In this document: positions 8,573 through 17,453 of the stretch, piece by piece
Layout of the letters: every line of letters begins with the position of its first letter
How positions within the stretch are numbered: position 1 is the stretch's first letter
Assembly: GCF_014648475.1 (NCBI RefSeq)
Contig: NZ_BMRE01000017.1
Location: forward strand, 82,321-146,320
Reading direction: 5' to 3'
Origin: Lentzea flava
GTDB taxonomy: Bacteria > Actinomycetota > Actinomycetes > Mycobacteriales > Pseudonocardiaceae
DNA length: 64,000 bases
Position numbers and translations under genes: made by a program
The notes under the pieces: model-generated
The model's input: only the letters and a program-made list of their open reading frames with translations
What the model was told of the DNA's origin: nothing
Databases searched by the model: none

Positions 8573-9042
8573 GAGTCAGCCTCGACGCCGTCGCCAGGGA
8601 AGCGGGCGTGTCGAAAGGTGGTCTGCCGCACCACTTCCGCACCAAGCAGGCGTTGCTCGTCGGCCTGATCGACGAGTGGTTCGGCCGCTACGACGCGATG
8701 GTCGAGAGCCTGCTCGAACCGGAGGACACGCCGGGCCGGTGGACCCGCGCGCACATCCGGGCGACGTTCACGCCGGACGAACTGTGGTCTCACCCGTCTG
8801 TCGTAACCGCGCTGCTCGGCGTCCCGGAACTGCAGCAGCGCCTGGACGTCGCTGCGGCCCGCTGGCGGCGGCAAACCGATTCCGACGGGCTTCATCCACA
8901 ACGCGCGGACCTGATTTCCCGTGCACTCGACGGAGTGACGCTGGCGGACCTGCTCTGGCGCGGCCAGGAGTCGCCGCAGGGGCGTGCGCAGACCCGTGAC
9001 CTGCTGCTGAAGCTCACCGAGCAGACCGGGCCGCTCGTTTGA
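8573..9042 (+). pseudogene. TetR-family regulator lacking its N-terminus
   Basis: The frame enters in mid-HTH: VSLDAVAREAGVSKGGLPHHF is the second half of a TetR DNA-binding domain, followed by a normal ligand/dimerisation domain ending LKLTEQTGPLV. The first ~25-30 residues, including helix 1 and the start codon, are absent; the only in-frame ATG-type start is at 8608, inside the recognition helix. It abuts the MFS remnant head-to-head. This is what a deletion across a divergent tetR-exporter pair would leave. A product begun at 8608 could dimerise but not bind DNA. Confidence 0.65.
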
Positions 9043-9137
9043 CGTTGTCCACCGATCGTTGTCAACCGGAACAACGCTGACACCGGACAACGAAATCTGC
9101 GTACCGTCGCAAGTGGTTGCACTCCGGGGGGAAGCAA

Positions 9138-10058
9138 ATGCCGATAGTGTTGTCCGAATCCGCGCCCCAGGGCCGCGGGTTGACGATTCTCTTCGAGTTG
9201 GAAGATCTCGCGCGCACGAGATTCGCGGCGGCACCGCTGCCGATGTACGAACTGATCTTCACGGTGCACAGCGGCAACTGGGACCGCCTGCTCCTGCCGC
9301 AGATCCGCCCGCTCGCCGAACTGGTCAGGCCGGGCCGGTTCATTCCCGACTTCTTCAACTCGGCACGCCCCGACTTCGACGAGGCCGTGCGCCAGGTGCT
9401 CGGCGTGCCCTCGACGAGGGTGCGCGACCAGATCGCGAACATGCTGGGCACGACGTCGCCGTGGCTGCGGTCGTTCGCGGCCGGCACCCCGACCTCGCGG
9501 CAGGACCTGAGGTCCGCGCTCAACGCCGGCTTCCGCGACCTGATCGGACCGAACTGGCCGGAGACGCGCCAGGCGTTCGACGCCGAGGTCCGGCTGCGGT
9601 CGTCGCAGGCGGTGGCGCGGGGGCTCGGCGACCTGCTCGGCAACCTGCACCCGTCGATCTCGTGGACCTCACCGGCACTGCACGTCGAGCTCTCCTGGGA
9701 CACCGAGATCTCGTTGCGCGGCACGGGAATGCTGATCGTGCCGGTGCTGCACGGGCTGACCCGCCCGGCGGTGTCGATGTTCGCCGAGCCGCAACCGCTG
9801 CTCTTCTACCCGGTGGCGGCGCCGCAGCCGGGCGGCGCCAGCCTGGAGCTCGCCCTCGGCCGCACCCGGACGCTGGTGCTGCGGGCGCTCACGTCCGAAC
9901 GCACCACCACCGAACTCGCCAAGCACGTCGGCATCAGCCTGCCGACGGCGTCACAGCACGCGACCGCCCTGCGCACCGCGGGGTTCGTGTCGACCCACCG
10001 CAACGGCAGGTCCGTCCGCCACCGCCTGACCAGACGGGGCTGGGAACTGCTGAACTGA
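9138..10058 (+). CDS. ArsR-like winged-helix regulator with long N-terminal sensor domain
   Basis: 306 aa. The ATG at 9138 follows GGGGGAAG, a better start than an in-frame ATG 21 bases upstream. The C-terminal ~80 residues are a winged helix: RTLVLRALTSERTTTELAKHVGISLPTASQHATALRTAGFVSTHRNGRSVRHRLTRRG (HTH plus wing), typical of ArsR. The first ~220 residues (FELEDLARTRFAAAPLPMYELIF...) form a domain found in many actinobacterial ArsR-type proteins of unknown ligand. A second protein of the same general plan starts at 34796. Likely autoregulatory and co-transcribed with the next gene, 15 bp away. Confidence 0.8.
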   Translation: MPIVLSESAPQGRGLTILFELEDLARTRFAAAPLPMYELIFTVHSGNWDRLLLPQIRPLAELVRPGRFIPDFFNSARPDFDEAVRQVLGVPSTRVRDQIANMLGTTSPWLRSFAAGTPTSRQDLRSALNAGFRDLIGPNWPETRQAFDAEVRLRSSQAVARGLGDLLGNLHPSISWTSPALHVELSWDTEISLRGTGMLIVPVLHGLTRPAVSMFAEPQPLLFYPVAAPQPGGASLELALGRTRTLVLRALTSERTTTELAKHVGISLPTASQHATALRTAGFVSTHRNGRSVRHRLTRRGWELLN

Positions 10059-10073
10059 CCCTGGGAGGCCCGC

Positions 10074-11459
10074 ATGACCGCGCTGCCGCGGTATCGCACC
10101 GACCCGAGCCCTCGCGCGCTGGCCACCCGGCTGCGGGCCCTGCTCACCGCCGGGGTTCCACTCGCCTGCGGCGTCTACGCGGGCCTGTCCGCTCCCGGTC
10201 CCTCCTCGCCGTTGCACGCGAAGATCACGCACGCGATGGCACGGGCGTTCGTGACGGGTGTCTCCGCGGGCGTTCCCCGCTTCGCGCCGCCACCGTCGGC
10301 CCACCTGAGACTGCTGACGGCGGCGAGCTGGGGACGGCTCGACGGCGTCGGCGCCGACATGACGACGTTCCCCGTCGACCTCGCCTCCGAGCTGTGGTGG
10401 CGGGTGCACGAACGCGCGCTCGGCTCGTTGCGCACCGCCGAGCGCCGCGTCGCCTGCGATCTGTTGCTGCGCCTGGGATATCCGCAACGCGCGGCCGCGG
10501 TCATCGGGCTCAGCGTGATCGACGCGCGGCGCCACGTGCTGTCACCGGACCTCGCGATGGAACAGCTCGCGGTCCTGCGCTGTCACCTCCCGGCCTCCGC
10601 GGTGGAGGCGATGGCGTTGCGGGGCGCCCGATCCGGGCTCCCGGCCGAGACGCGGCGCGACCTCGCGCTGTTCGTGGTGTTCCGCAACGCCGCCCGCGGT
10701 GCCGACTCCACGTCGCTGCAGGCCGGTGCGGCGCTCGCGGTCAAAGCCTCGTCGGAGCTGCCGCACACCGGGTTCGCCGGGACGCTGCAGCGGGCCAGGC
10801 TGCACCGGGCGATCGCGGCCGTTCCGTTCGTGCGGCGCGACATCGGCGAAACGCACCGGCTGCTCGGCCGTGCGCTGGAGTGCCTGACGTCCATCGCGCC
10901 GGGCCAGGCCGAGATGGACCAGCTGGCGTGGGCGGACGAGGCCTTCGCGCTGCACTGCGTCCTCGTGCAGACCCACCTGGCCGTCGGCCTGGGACAACGC
11001 GCGCTCGACCACACCGACGAGCTGGTCGGGCTCAGTCCCGGTGACGACAGGACGTGGGCCTTGCGCGGCGACGCGCTGGCCGCGTGCGGCCGGTGGGACG
11101 ACGCGATCGAGGCCTACAGCCGCGGTGTGGCCCTGGGCGGGTGGGGTGCGGCGCGGGCCAGTTACCTCCGGGGGTTCGTGCTGGACCGGCTGGGACGGGT
11201 GGCCGAAGCCGCCGAGGACTACGTGCTGTCGCACCGCATCGACCCGACGGCGTCGGTCGTGTCAGCGGGCATCGGCGGTCACCAGCAGCCTCAGGTGCGC
11301 GCGGAACCAGGTGGCCGCGGCCGGGCCGTCGGCGAACGCCGTGACCAGGTCCGCCGCCGTGCGCAGGCCCGTGCGGTGCAGGTGCGCGCCGGCCTCGCGC
11401 ACGCGGGCGAGCAGGCTGTCCGTGAGGTTGTCCAGGCCTCGGTGCGCGGCATCGGCTAA
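10074..11459 (+). CDS. TPR-like protein of unknown function
   Basis: 461 aa, mostly alpha-helical and alanine-rich. I do not recognise the N-terminal ~300 residues. Around 330-390 there are at least one and a half TPR-like helix pairs (DHTDELVGLSPGDDRTWALRGDALAACGRWDDAIEAYSRG; VLDRLGRVAEAAEDYVLSHRIDP). Natural similarity probably ends near residue 395. The remaining ~65 residues are antisense to the SWIM gene and have the low-complexity R/Q/A composition of a read-on tail. Lies 15 bp after the ArsR-like gene, so it is likely in its operon and may be its target or partner. Confidence 0.6.
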   Translation: MTALPRYRTDPSPRALATRLRALLTAGVPLACGVYAGLSAPGPSSPLHAKITHAMARAFVTGVSAGVPRFAPPPSAHLRLLTAASWGRLDGVGADMTTFPVDLASELWWRVHERALGSLRTAERRVACDLLLRLGYPQRAAAVIGLSVIDARRHVLSPDLAMEQLAVLRCHLPASAVEAMALRGARSGLPAETRRDLALFVVFRNAARGADSTSLQAGAALAVKASSELPHTGFAGTLQRARLHRAIAAVPFVRRDIGETHRLLGRALECLTSIAPGQAEMDQLAWADEAFALHCVLVQTHLAVGLGQRALDHTDELVGLSPGDDRTWALRGDALAACGRWDDAIEAYSRGVALGGWGAARASYLRGFVLDRLGRVAEAAEDYVLSHRIDPTASVVSAGIGGHQQPQVRAEPGGRGRAVGERRDQVRRRAQARAVQVRAGLAHAGEQAVREVVQASVRGIG

Positions 11460-13061
11460 CGCGGTCAGCGCGCTGTCGACCGCGGCGCTCACCGGGTCGC
11501 CCGTCGTCGCCCCCGGCGGCAACGACTGCGGGCTGGTGCCGGTGGCCAGGTCCAGCACCACCACGCCCGCGTCGGTCCGCACGGCCAGCGGGTCGACGAC
11601 CAGCGTGCCGCGATGCCGGCGAACGGTGCCGGTGATCGTCGTCGGGTTGGCGCGCAGGGCGGTCGCCAACGCGTCGAGCGCGTGCGGCGCCATCGCGCGG
11701 TGGGTCGCTTCCAGAACACACCGGCCGCCGTTGTGGAGGGTGGCCGTCAGCCGTTGGGCGGCGGGGTCGTAGGCGACGTCCGACACCTCCGCGACCCGGA
11801 CCGCGCGCACGAGCTCCGCCTCGACCCTCGCCCGCACCTGGCGTGGCGGCAGCTCGGCCAGGTGTCTGGCGGCCGCGTCGTAGTCGTCGATCACCAACGC
11901 CTGCGCCAGGTCGTCCCAGGACGTGCCGATCGGCGTGAGCGACGTCTTGGCCACCCTGCTGGTCTTCAGCGTCACCGCGCGGCTCGCGCTGCGGGTCGCG
12001 GACTCGGAGACGACGTTGGCCGCCGCCAGTTTCTGGCCCGTGCGCAGGGGAGTGTCGCGCTGCACCAGGACCACGTCGCCAGAGGCGAAGTAGACGTCCG
12101 CGGTGGTGGCGCTGCTCAGCCGGGCGCCCAGTGCGGTCAGCCGGACCCGGCGCAACGGCGTCTCGGCGGGTTCGTCGAAACCGAGGACCTCCGCCCGCGG
12201 ACCCGTCGCGGTGGTCCGCGCGTGCAGCTCGGTCAGCAGCGCGGCGAACCGTTCCGCCTCGTAGTCGGCGCTGCGGCGGCGGTACGCGGTCAGCTGGGCC
12301 AGCAGCTCGGTGATCACCGCGGCCGGCCAGTGCAGGCGCTGCGCGGTCAGGTCGCGGTGCAGGCGCTGCCACGCGACGTCGAGCACCTCGCTCGCGTTGG
12401 CGGCGCCGTCGAGCAGCAGCTGGTCGAGCAGGTCGGTGACGGCGGTCAGATCCGTTGCCGTGGTGGGAGATCCGCCCACGTCGACCGTGTCGGTGCCCAG
12501 GGCGTCGGCCTCGCGGAACGCCCACACCGCGAGCGCCGTGGCCTCGTCCCGGTTCACCGCGTCCGTGTGGACGTACGACAAATCGCCCGGCACGAGGAAC
12601 GTGACCGTGCACGCGGGGAGCTCGGCCTGGGCGGTCTGGTCCTCCGCGGTCGGGCGGCGGAGCTTCGCGCGGTAGCCCGCCTGGAACGCCCGGCGGGCAC
12701 GGCGCAGCGTCCGTTCCCCCATCAGCGCCGTCAGATCGTCGTCGGTCACCGAGCCCGGCGACCACAGCACCGCGGGCGCGCTGGACTCCCGGGTGCGTTG
12801 GTAGGCGAGGACCACGGCGATGCGATGCCGGCACACGCCCGCCGCGCCGCAGCTGCACTTCGCCGCGTCCAGGGCGGTGCCGGGCGGCAGCGTCGTCGTG
12901 ACGCCGTCCGGGAACTTGCCCTGGACGGCACCGGCAGGGTCGGTGTCGAGCACCGGGACGACGCCGGCGTCGAGCTCCTTGGCCGCTCGCTTCACCAGGC
13001 CGCGGTTGGCGAGCGCCGCGAGCGCGTCCGGCGTGAGCGCCAGCAGGTCGGGTCTGGTCAC
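11262..13061 (-). CDS. SWIM zinc-finger protein (YehQ-like)
   Basis: 599 aa from a GTG that overlaps the VWA stop (GTGA). The N-terminal motif KCSCGAAGVCRHRIAVVLAYQ near residues 68-88 is a SWIM finger (C-x-C-xn-C-x-H), a zinc site for nucleic-acid or protein contacts. The rest is helical with a repetitive beta segment (VYFASGDVVLVQRDTPLRTG). It is the last gene of the WGR-MoxR-DUF5682-VWA operon. From memory it corresponds to E. coli yehQ, the SWIM protein ending the yehL-yehM-yehP-yehQ run. Role in the system unknown; target recognition is a reasonable guess. Overlaps the convergent TPR-like gene by 198 bp. Confidence 0.85.
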   Translation of the reverse strand: MTRPDLLALTPDALAALANRGLVKRAAKELDAGVVPVLDTDPAGAVQGKFPDGVTTTLPPGTALDAAKCSCGAAGVCRHRIAVVLAYQRTRESSAPAVLWSPGSVTDDDLTALMGERTLRRARRAFQAGYRAKLRRPTAEDQTAQAELPACTVTFLVPGDLSYVHTDAVNRDEATALAVWAFREADALGTDTVDVGGSPTTATDLTAVTDLLDQLLLDGAANASEVLDVAWQRLHRDLTAQRLHWPAAVITELLAQLTAYRRRSADYEAERFAALLTELHARTTATGPRAEVLGFDEPAETPLRRVRLTALGARLSSATTADVYFASGDVVLVQRDTPLRTGQKLAAANVVSESATRSASRAVTLKTSRVAKTSLTPIGTSWDDLAQALVIDDYDAAARHLAELPPRQVRARVEAELVRAVRVAEVSDVAYDPAAQRLTATLHNGGRCVLEATHRAMAPHALDALATALRANPTTITGTVRRHRGTLVVDPLAVRTDAGVVVLDLATGTSPQSLPPGATTGDPVSAAVDSALTALADAAHRGLDNLTDSLLARVREAGAHLHRTGLRTAADLVTAFADGPAAATWFRAHLRLLVTADAR

Positions 13062-14161
13062 CTGAGTTTCTCCGCAACGAATTCCGCGAGCTCACCAGGA
13101 GTCATCGCGCCGACGTGGGCGCCCGCGTTCGCGAGGCGTTGGCCCAGCGCGCGGTCGTAGTCCGGGTTCGCCTCCTCGTCCAGCGCCGCCAGGCACAGCA
13201 CGTGCGTGCCCTGCTCGCACAGGCCTTTGACCGTGCGGACGAGGCGGTCGGGGTCGCCGCCCTCGTAGAAGTCGCTGATGATCGCGACGATCGCCCGGCG
13301 CGGGTTGTCGACGAGGCTCGCCCCGTACGCGGTGGCCTTCGCGATGTCCGTGCCGCCGCCGAGCTGCACCTTCATCAGCAGCTCGACCGGATCGGTCACG
13401 TCCGACGTCAGGTCGACCACGTTGGTGTCGAAGGCGATCAGGTGCGTTTTCAGTCCCGGCAGGCTCCACAGGCAGGCCGCGGTGACCGCCGAGTGGATCA
13501 CCGAGCCCGCCATCGACCCGGACTGGTCGACCAGCAGGATCACCTGCCACTGCTCGACGTGCTTGCGGGTGCGGGAGAAGAACTTCGCGTGCTCGATCGA
13601 CAGCTTGCGCTCGTCCGGCTGGTAGCGCTGGAGGTTCGCCCTGATCGTGGCGCGGAAGTCGAAGTTGCGCGAGTTGCGGTGGATGCTCGGCCGCCGCGAC
13701 CTCGTGCCGCTGAACGCCTGCCGCACCTCGGCCCTCAGCTTCTCCATCAGCTGCCGGACGACGGCCTCGACGATCTTGCGCGCCATCGCGAGCACGGCGG
13801 GGTTCATCAGGTGCTTGGTCCGCAGCACCGCCCGCAGCAGTGCCGCGTTCGGCTCGATCCGTTGCAAAACCTCGGGATCCGTGACGACATCGGTGATCTC
13901 GTACCGCTCGACGGCGTCGCGCTCCAGGCGTTCGATCGTCTCCCTGGGGAACAGGCGGTGCACCTGGTCCAGCCAGTCGACGGTCCGCAGCACCGAGTCC
14001 GCGTCGCCGCCCTTGCGCACACCGCGTTCGGCCAGTTCGGGATCGCGCCCGTAGAGCCACTGCAGCGCGGCGTCCCGTGCCGCGGGATCGCCCTGCAGGC
14101 CGCCGGTGCAGCGGGAGGCGGGCTCACCGAGGATGAGCCGCCAGCGTTCCAGGTCCGTCAT
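13058..14161 (-). CDS. VWA domain protein of a MoxR-VWA pair (YehP-like)
   Basis: 367 aa starting MTDLERWRLILGEPAS. The ATG overlaps the DUF5682 stop by 4 bp (ATGA). The N-terminal ~170 residues are helical (HLMNPAVLAMARKIVEAVVRQLMEKLRAEVRQAF). A von Willebrand A domain follows with a complete MIDAS: DQSGSMAG (D-x-S-x-S) near residue 205, the Thr in LGGGTDIAKA, and the Asp in IISDFYEGGD. Such proteins bind partner acidic residues through a metal and act with a MoxR AAA+ ATPase, encoded two genes upstream here, to remodel or load a complex. Corresponds to E. coli YehP. Confidence 0.9.
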   Translation of the reverse strand: MTDLERWRLILGEPASRCTGGLQGDPAARDAALQWLYGRDPELAERGVRKGGDADSVLRTVDWLDQVHRLFPRETIERLERDAVERYEITDVVTDPEVLQRIEPNAALLRAVLRTKHLMNPAVLAMARKIVEAVVRQLMEKLRAEVRQAFSGTRSRRPSIHRNSRNFDFRATIRANLQRYQPDERKLSIEHAKFFSRTRKHVEQWQVILLVDQSGSMAGSVIHSAVTAACLWSLPGLKTHLIAFDTNVVDLTSDVTDPVELLMKVQLGGGTDIAKATAYGASLVDNPRRAIVAIISDFYEGGDPDRLVRTVKGLCEQGTHVLCLAALDEEANPDYDRALGQRLANAGAHVGAMTPGELAEFVAEKLR

Positions 14162-16383
14162 GCCAGCCCGCCCTTGATGAGCAGCGCGTCGACGCGCTTT
14201 TCCACCGCGAGTGCCTCCGCCACGATCATCGGGTCGACGGTGATGCGGGTGAGGCTGCGCGCGTTGCCCTCCAGGCCGCGGTGGTCGAGCACGGTGGCCG
14301 CGATCGTTTCCCGTTCCCTGGGCGGGAAGTAGCTGAAGGCGAGCCGCAACGCGGGCAGCGCCACCAGGAACTCCTCCTCGGTCATCGCGCTGACCAGCTC
14401 GTCCAGCACTCCGACGAGCTCCGGGCTCGCCAGCACCTCTTCGCGTGCCACCGCGAACAACCCGGCGAGCCAGTCGCCGAGCTCCTTGATACCGCGGACC
14501 TTCCGCACGTCGGGCTGGGTGCCGAGCGTCCAGGCGAGCCCGAGCGCCGCGCCCCGCAGGTCCGGTGGCGCCTGCACGTCGTTGCTCACGCGGATCGCCA
14601 CGCCCGTGACGTCCGCGGTGTCCAGCGACAGCACGGATTTCGCGTGCAGCACGGCGTCCCTGGCCGCCGCCATCGCCACGAGCCGATGCGGGTCCGCCGG
14701 CGCCGGTCCGCCGTGCAGCCCCTCGATCAGCCACAGCACCCTGGCCGTGCCCGCGTCGATCACCGTGCCCAGCAACGGGTCCTTCGCCGTGCCGAACAAC
14801 CTGTCGTGCCGCCACAGCCCGAGCACGCTCCTCAGGACGTGGCCCAGCGCCGCGAGATCACCCGTCTGTCTGACGCCGGCGCTGAGGGACTGCTTGACCC
14901 TGCCCGACAGCGTCGAGATCCCGCACAGCACCGCGTCGAACAGGATTCCCGCCAGCTGGGGCAGCGGGGCGTGCCGGGACCGCCGTTCGAGCGCGACGCC
15001 CGCCGCCTCCTCCAGCGTGGCACCGTTCTCGGCGGCTTCGATCAACGCGGCCAGCCGGTCCTCGACCGGCATGAGCACCCACTGCTCGTCCAGCTGGGGC
15101 GCAGCACCCTCCGACGGGCCGCTCGTGCGCTCGAAGCCCGGGATCCGCAGCACCCGCAACCGGTGCAGGATCCTGCTGCGCTCCACCGCGCCGGCGTCCG
15201 TGAGGTCGAGCGAGAGCGTGCCCTCGTGGTCGAGCCCGTGCGTTCTGAGCAGCTCCTGCACCGCGTGGACCAGCGGCGGCGCCGGTGTGTCCGGGTGCAG
15301 CCGCCCGGTCCGGTCGCCTCTGAGCGCCCCGATCATCTCGACGAGCGCCGGGTGCGCGCCGGGCTGGAGCGTGCCGCGCCGCGTCCACGGTGGCGGCTGC
15401 GTCAGGTCCTCGGAGATCAACGCGCTGGTCAGCCCGTCCAGGACGTCGGTGCGCGCCAGGTTCGCGTGCCCGCGCAACCGCGCCAACGCTCCCGCCTGGG
15501 TGCGTGCCGCGATGAGATCCGCCGTCGACACCGGCTGTTGCTTCTCGCGCAGCCGGGTCGCCACCGACTCGACGAGCCAGTCCGCCGCGCGCCGCGGCCC
15601 GTTCTCCCAGACCTGCTGGTAGTAGCCGGGCGACGGCATGCCCGACTGGTAGCCGGTGAACGCGTCCAGCCGCGCGTGCGAGTACGGCACCAGGTAGCTG
15701 GCGCCGCGCTCGCGTTCCGGCACCTCCGGCCACCCGGTGTCGGCGTTCTCGGTGTGGGTCTTCTCGGTGGCGAGCAACGCCTGGAGAGCGGGCGTGTGGA
15801 AGCCACCGGTGATCACGACGACCGGTTTGCCGCCGGCGTGCCGCACCGCCGCGCGCACCCAGCGCGCCATGTACTCCTCGCGCGCCGCGTCGCCGTCGTC
15901 CGCGGTGGCCGTGCCGCGCAGGAGCTCGAAGTACTCGGCCAGCCCCTGCGGCTGCGGGTCGGACTCGAAGAGGTGGTCCCACAGCACGTCGACGTTGTCG
16001 ACGGCGAACTCGGCGCAGAGCCGCTCGACGACCTCGGCGTACCGCAGCTCGGCGTCGGCGTACCTGTTGGTGACGTCGTGGAACGACCTGTGCCACGCGG
16101 GCAGGTCGATGAACCTCACCTCGGCGCCGTGCCGGCGTGCCTCGGTGATCGCCACCCACTCCGGCGAGTAGTCGCAGAACGGCGACCACGAGGCGTGCTC
16201 GTCGGAGTAGCTGAACAACGCGACGGGCAGCTCGTGACCCAGCAGCAACTCGTCGATGCGCTCGTTGAAGTCGGCAGGGCCTTCGACGAGCACGTACGCG
16301 GGTTGCTGCTCCTCGACCGTGGCGGCGACCAGCCGGGCACAGGCGGGACTGTGGTGGCGGACGCCGACGAACACGGCCCCCAT
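14158..16383 (-). CDS. DUF5682 family protein (YehM-like)
   Basis: 741 aa starting MGAVFVGVRHHSPACARLV; the ATG overlaps the MoxR stop by one base. The first ~300 residues have motifs recalling TraB/TIKI/EreA-type hydrolases: GVRHHSPA at residue 7, YVLVEGPADF at about 31, and VVVITGGFHTPALQALL near 190, i.e. two glycine-histidine turns plus an E-G pair. This is my own reading, not an established assignment. The long C-terminal half is helical and alanine-rich. Always found with MoxR and VWA genes in loci of this type as I recall; E. coli counterpart YehM. Possibly the enzymatic effector of the system. Confidence 0.85.
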   Translation of the reverse strand: MGAVFVGVRHHSPACARLVAATVEEQQPAYVLVEGPADFNERIDELLLGHELPVALFSYSDEHASWSPFCDYSPEWVAITEARRHGAEVRFIDLPAWHRSFHDVTNRYADAELRYAEVVERLCAEFAVDNVDVLWDHLFESDPQPQGLAEYFELLRGTATADDGDAAREEYMARWVRAAVRHAGGKPVVVITGGFHTPALQALLATEKTHTENADTGWPEVPERERGASYLVPYSHARLDAFTGYQSGMPSPGYYQQVWENGPRRAADWLVESVATRLREKQQPVSTADLIAARTQAGALARLRGHANLARTDVLDGLTSALISEDLTQPPPWTRRGTLQPGAHPALVEMIGALRGDRTGRLHPDTPAPPLVHAVQELLRTHGLDHEGTLSLDLTDAGAVERSRILHRLRVLRIPGFERTSGPSEGAAPQLDEQWVLMPVEDRLAALIEAAENGATLEEAAGVALERRSRHAPLPQLAGILFDAVLCGISTLSGRVKQSLSAGVRQTGDLAALGHVLRSVLGLWRHDRLFGTAKDPLLGTVIDAGTARVLWLIEGLHGGPAPADPHRLVAMAAARDAVLHAKSVLSLDTADVTGVAIRVSNDVQAPPDLRGAALGLAWTLGTQPDVRKVRGIKELGDWLAGLFAVAREEVLASPELVGVLDELVSAMTEEEFLVALPALRLAFSYFPPRERETIAATVLDHRGLEGNARSLTRITVDPMIVAEALAVEKRVDALLIKGGLA

Positions 16384-17453
16384 CAGCCGGGCAGCAGGTG
16401 ACGGGCCCGGTGCAGCTCCTGCCACTGCTTGCCCTTCCTGCGGGGCGCGTGCTGCTCCAGGTACCTGCGCAGGCGGGCCAGGTCCTCGGCGTTGTCCTTG
16501 GCCGCCGTCCCGGCGAGACATTCGACGACGTCCGCCGCCGTTCCGGCCTCACCGCGCAGGAACCACCCCCGCAGCCCCACCGCGTGCGCCACCGACACCG
16601 CCTCCGCCGTGCTCATGACGGTGGTGAGCCGGTCGGTGCCCTCCCGCAGGTCGCGGAACGTCCTGACGAGTACCTCCAGCACGTCCCGCTTCGGCGCGAG
16701 CTCGACGCCGGACTTCGCGAGCAGCTTCGCCGCCTCCTGCTCGACCAGCGCGAGCTCGGTGTCGAAGTCCGCGATCGGGAACACCGTCTCGAAGTTGAAC
16801 CGCCGCTTGAGCGCGGCGCTCATCTCGTTGACGCCCCGGTCGCGCGTGTTCGCCGTCGCGATCACGTTGAACCCGTCCTGCGCGAACACCATGCCGTCCG
16901 GGCCGTTCAGCTCACCGATCGCCATCACGCGGTCGGACAGCATCGACAGCATGCAGTCCTGCACCTCGAGCGGGCAGCGCGTGATCTCCTCGAACCGCAC
17001 CACCTTGCCCTCGGCCATGCCGCGCAACATCGGCGCCGGCACGAGCGACCGCGGCGACGGTCCCTCGGCCACCAGCAGCGCGTAGTTCCACGAGTACTTG
17101 ATCTGGTCCTCGGTGGTCGCCGCGCCGCCCTGGATCGTCAGCGTCGACTCACCGCTCACCGCCGCCGCGATCAGCTCGGACAGCAGCGACTTGGCCGTGC
17201 CCGGTTCGCCGACGAGCATCAGCCCGCGGCTCGTGGCCAGCGTGACGAGCGCTCTGTCCACAAGGGACGGATCGCCGACGAACTTCCTGGTGATCTGCCG
17301 CTTGTCGTCGCCGACCACGAACCTGCGCGCGGCCTCGAGGCTCAGCACCCAGCCGGGCGGCTTGGGCGCGGTGTCGGTGTCGCGCAGCCTGGCCAGTTCG
17401 TCGGCGTAGCGGACCTCGGCCGGCGGGCGCTGCATCGTCTGGGTGCTGGTCAT
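16383..17453 (-). CDS. MoxR-family AAA+ ATPase (YehL-like)
   Basis: 356 aa starting MTSTQTMQRPPAEVRY; the ATG overlaps the upstream WGR protein stop (ATGA). Walker A is LVGEPGTAKS near residue 80. The Walker B region is GKVVRFEEITRCPLEVQD, sensor 1 is FNVIATANTRD, and an arginine pair sits in ALKRRFNFE. MoxR ATPases are hexameric remodelling motors that work with VWA proteins, and the VWA partner is in the same operon. Stop-start overlaps with both neighbours imply coupled translation and fixed stoichiometry. E. coli counterpart: YehL. Confidence 0.92.
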   Translation of the reverse strand: MTSTQTMQRPPAEVRYADELARLRDTDTAPKPPGWVLSLEAARRFVVGDDKRQITRKFVGDPSLVDRALVTLATSRGLMLVGEPGTAKSLLSELIAAAVSGESTLTIQGGAATTEDQIKYSWNYALLVAEGPSPRSLVPAPMLRGMAEGKVVRFEEITRCPLEVQDCMLSMLSDRVMAIGELNGPDGMVFAQDGFNVIATANTRDRGVNEMSAALKRRFNFETVFPIADFDTELALVEQEAAKLLAKSGVELAPKRDVLEVLVRTFRDLREGTDRLTTVMSTAEAVSVAHAVGLRGWFLRGEAGTAADVVECLAGTAAKDNAEDLARLRRYLEQHAPRRKGKQWQELHRARHLLPG

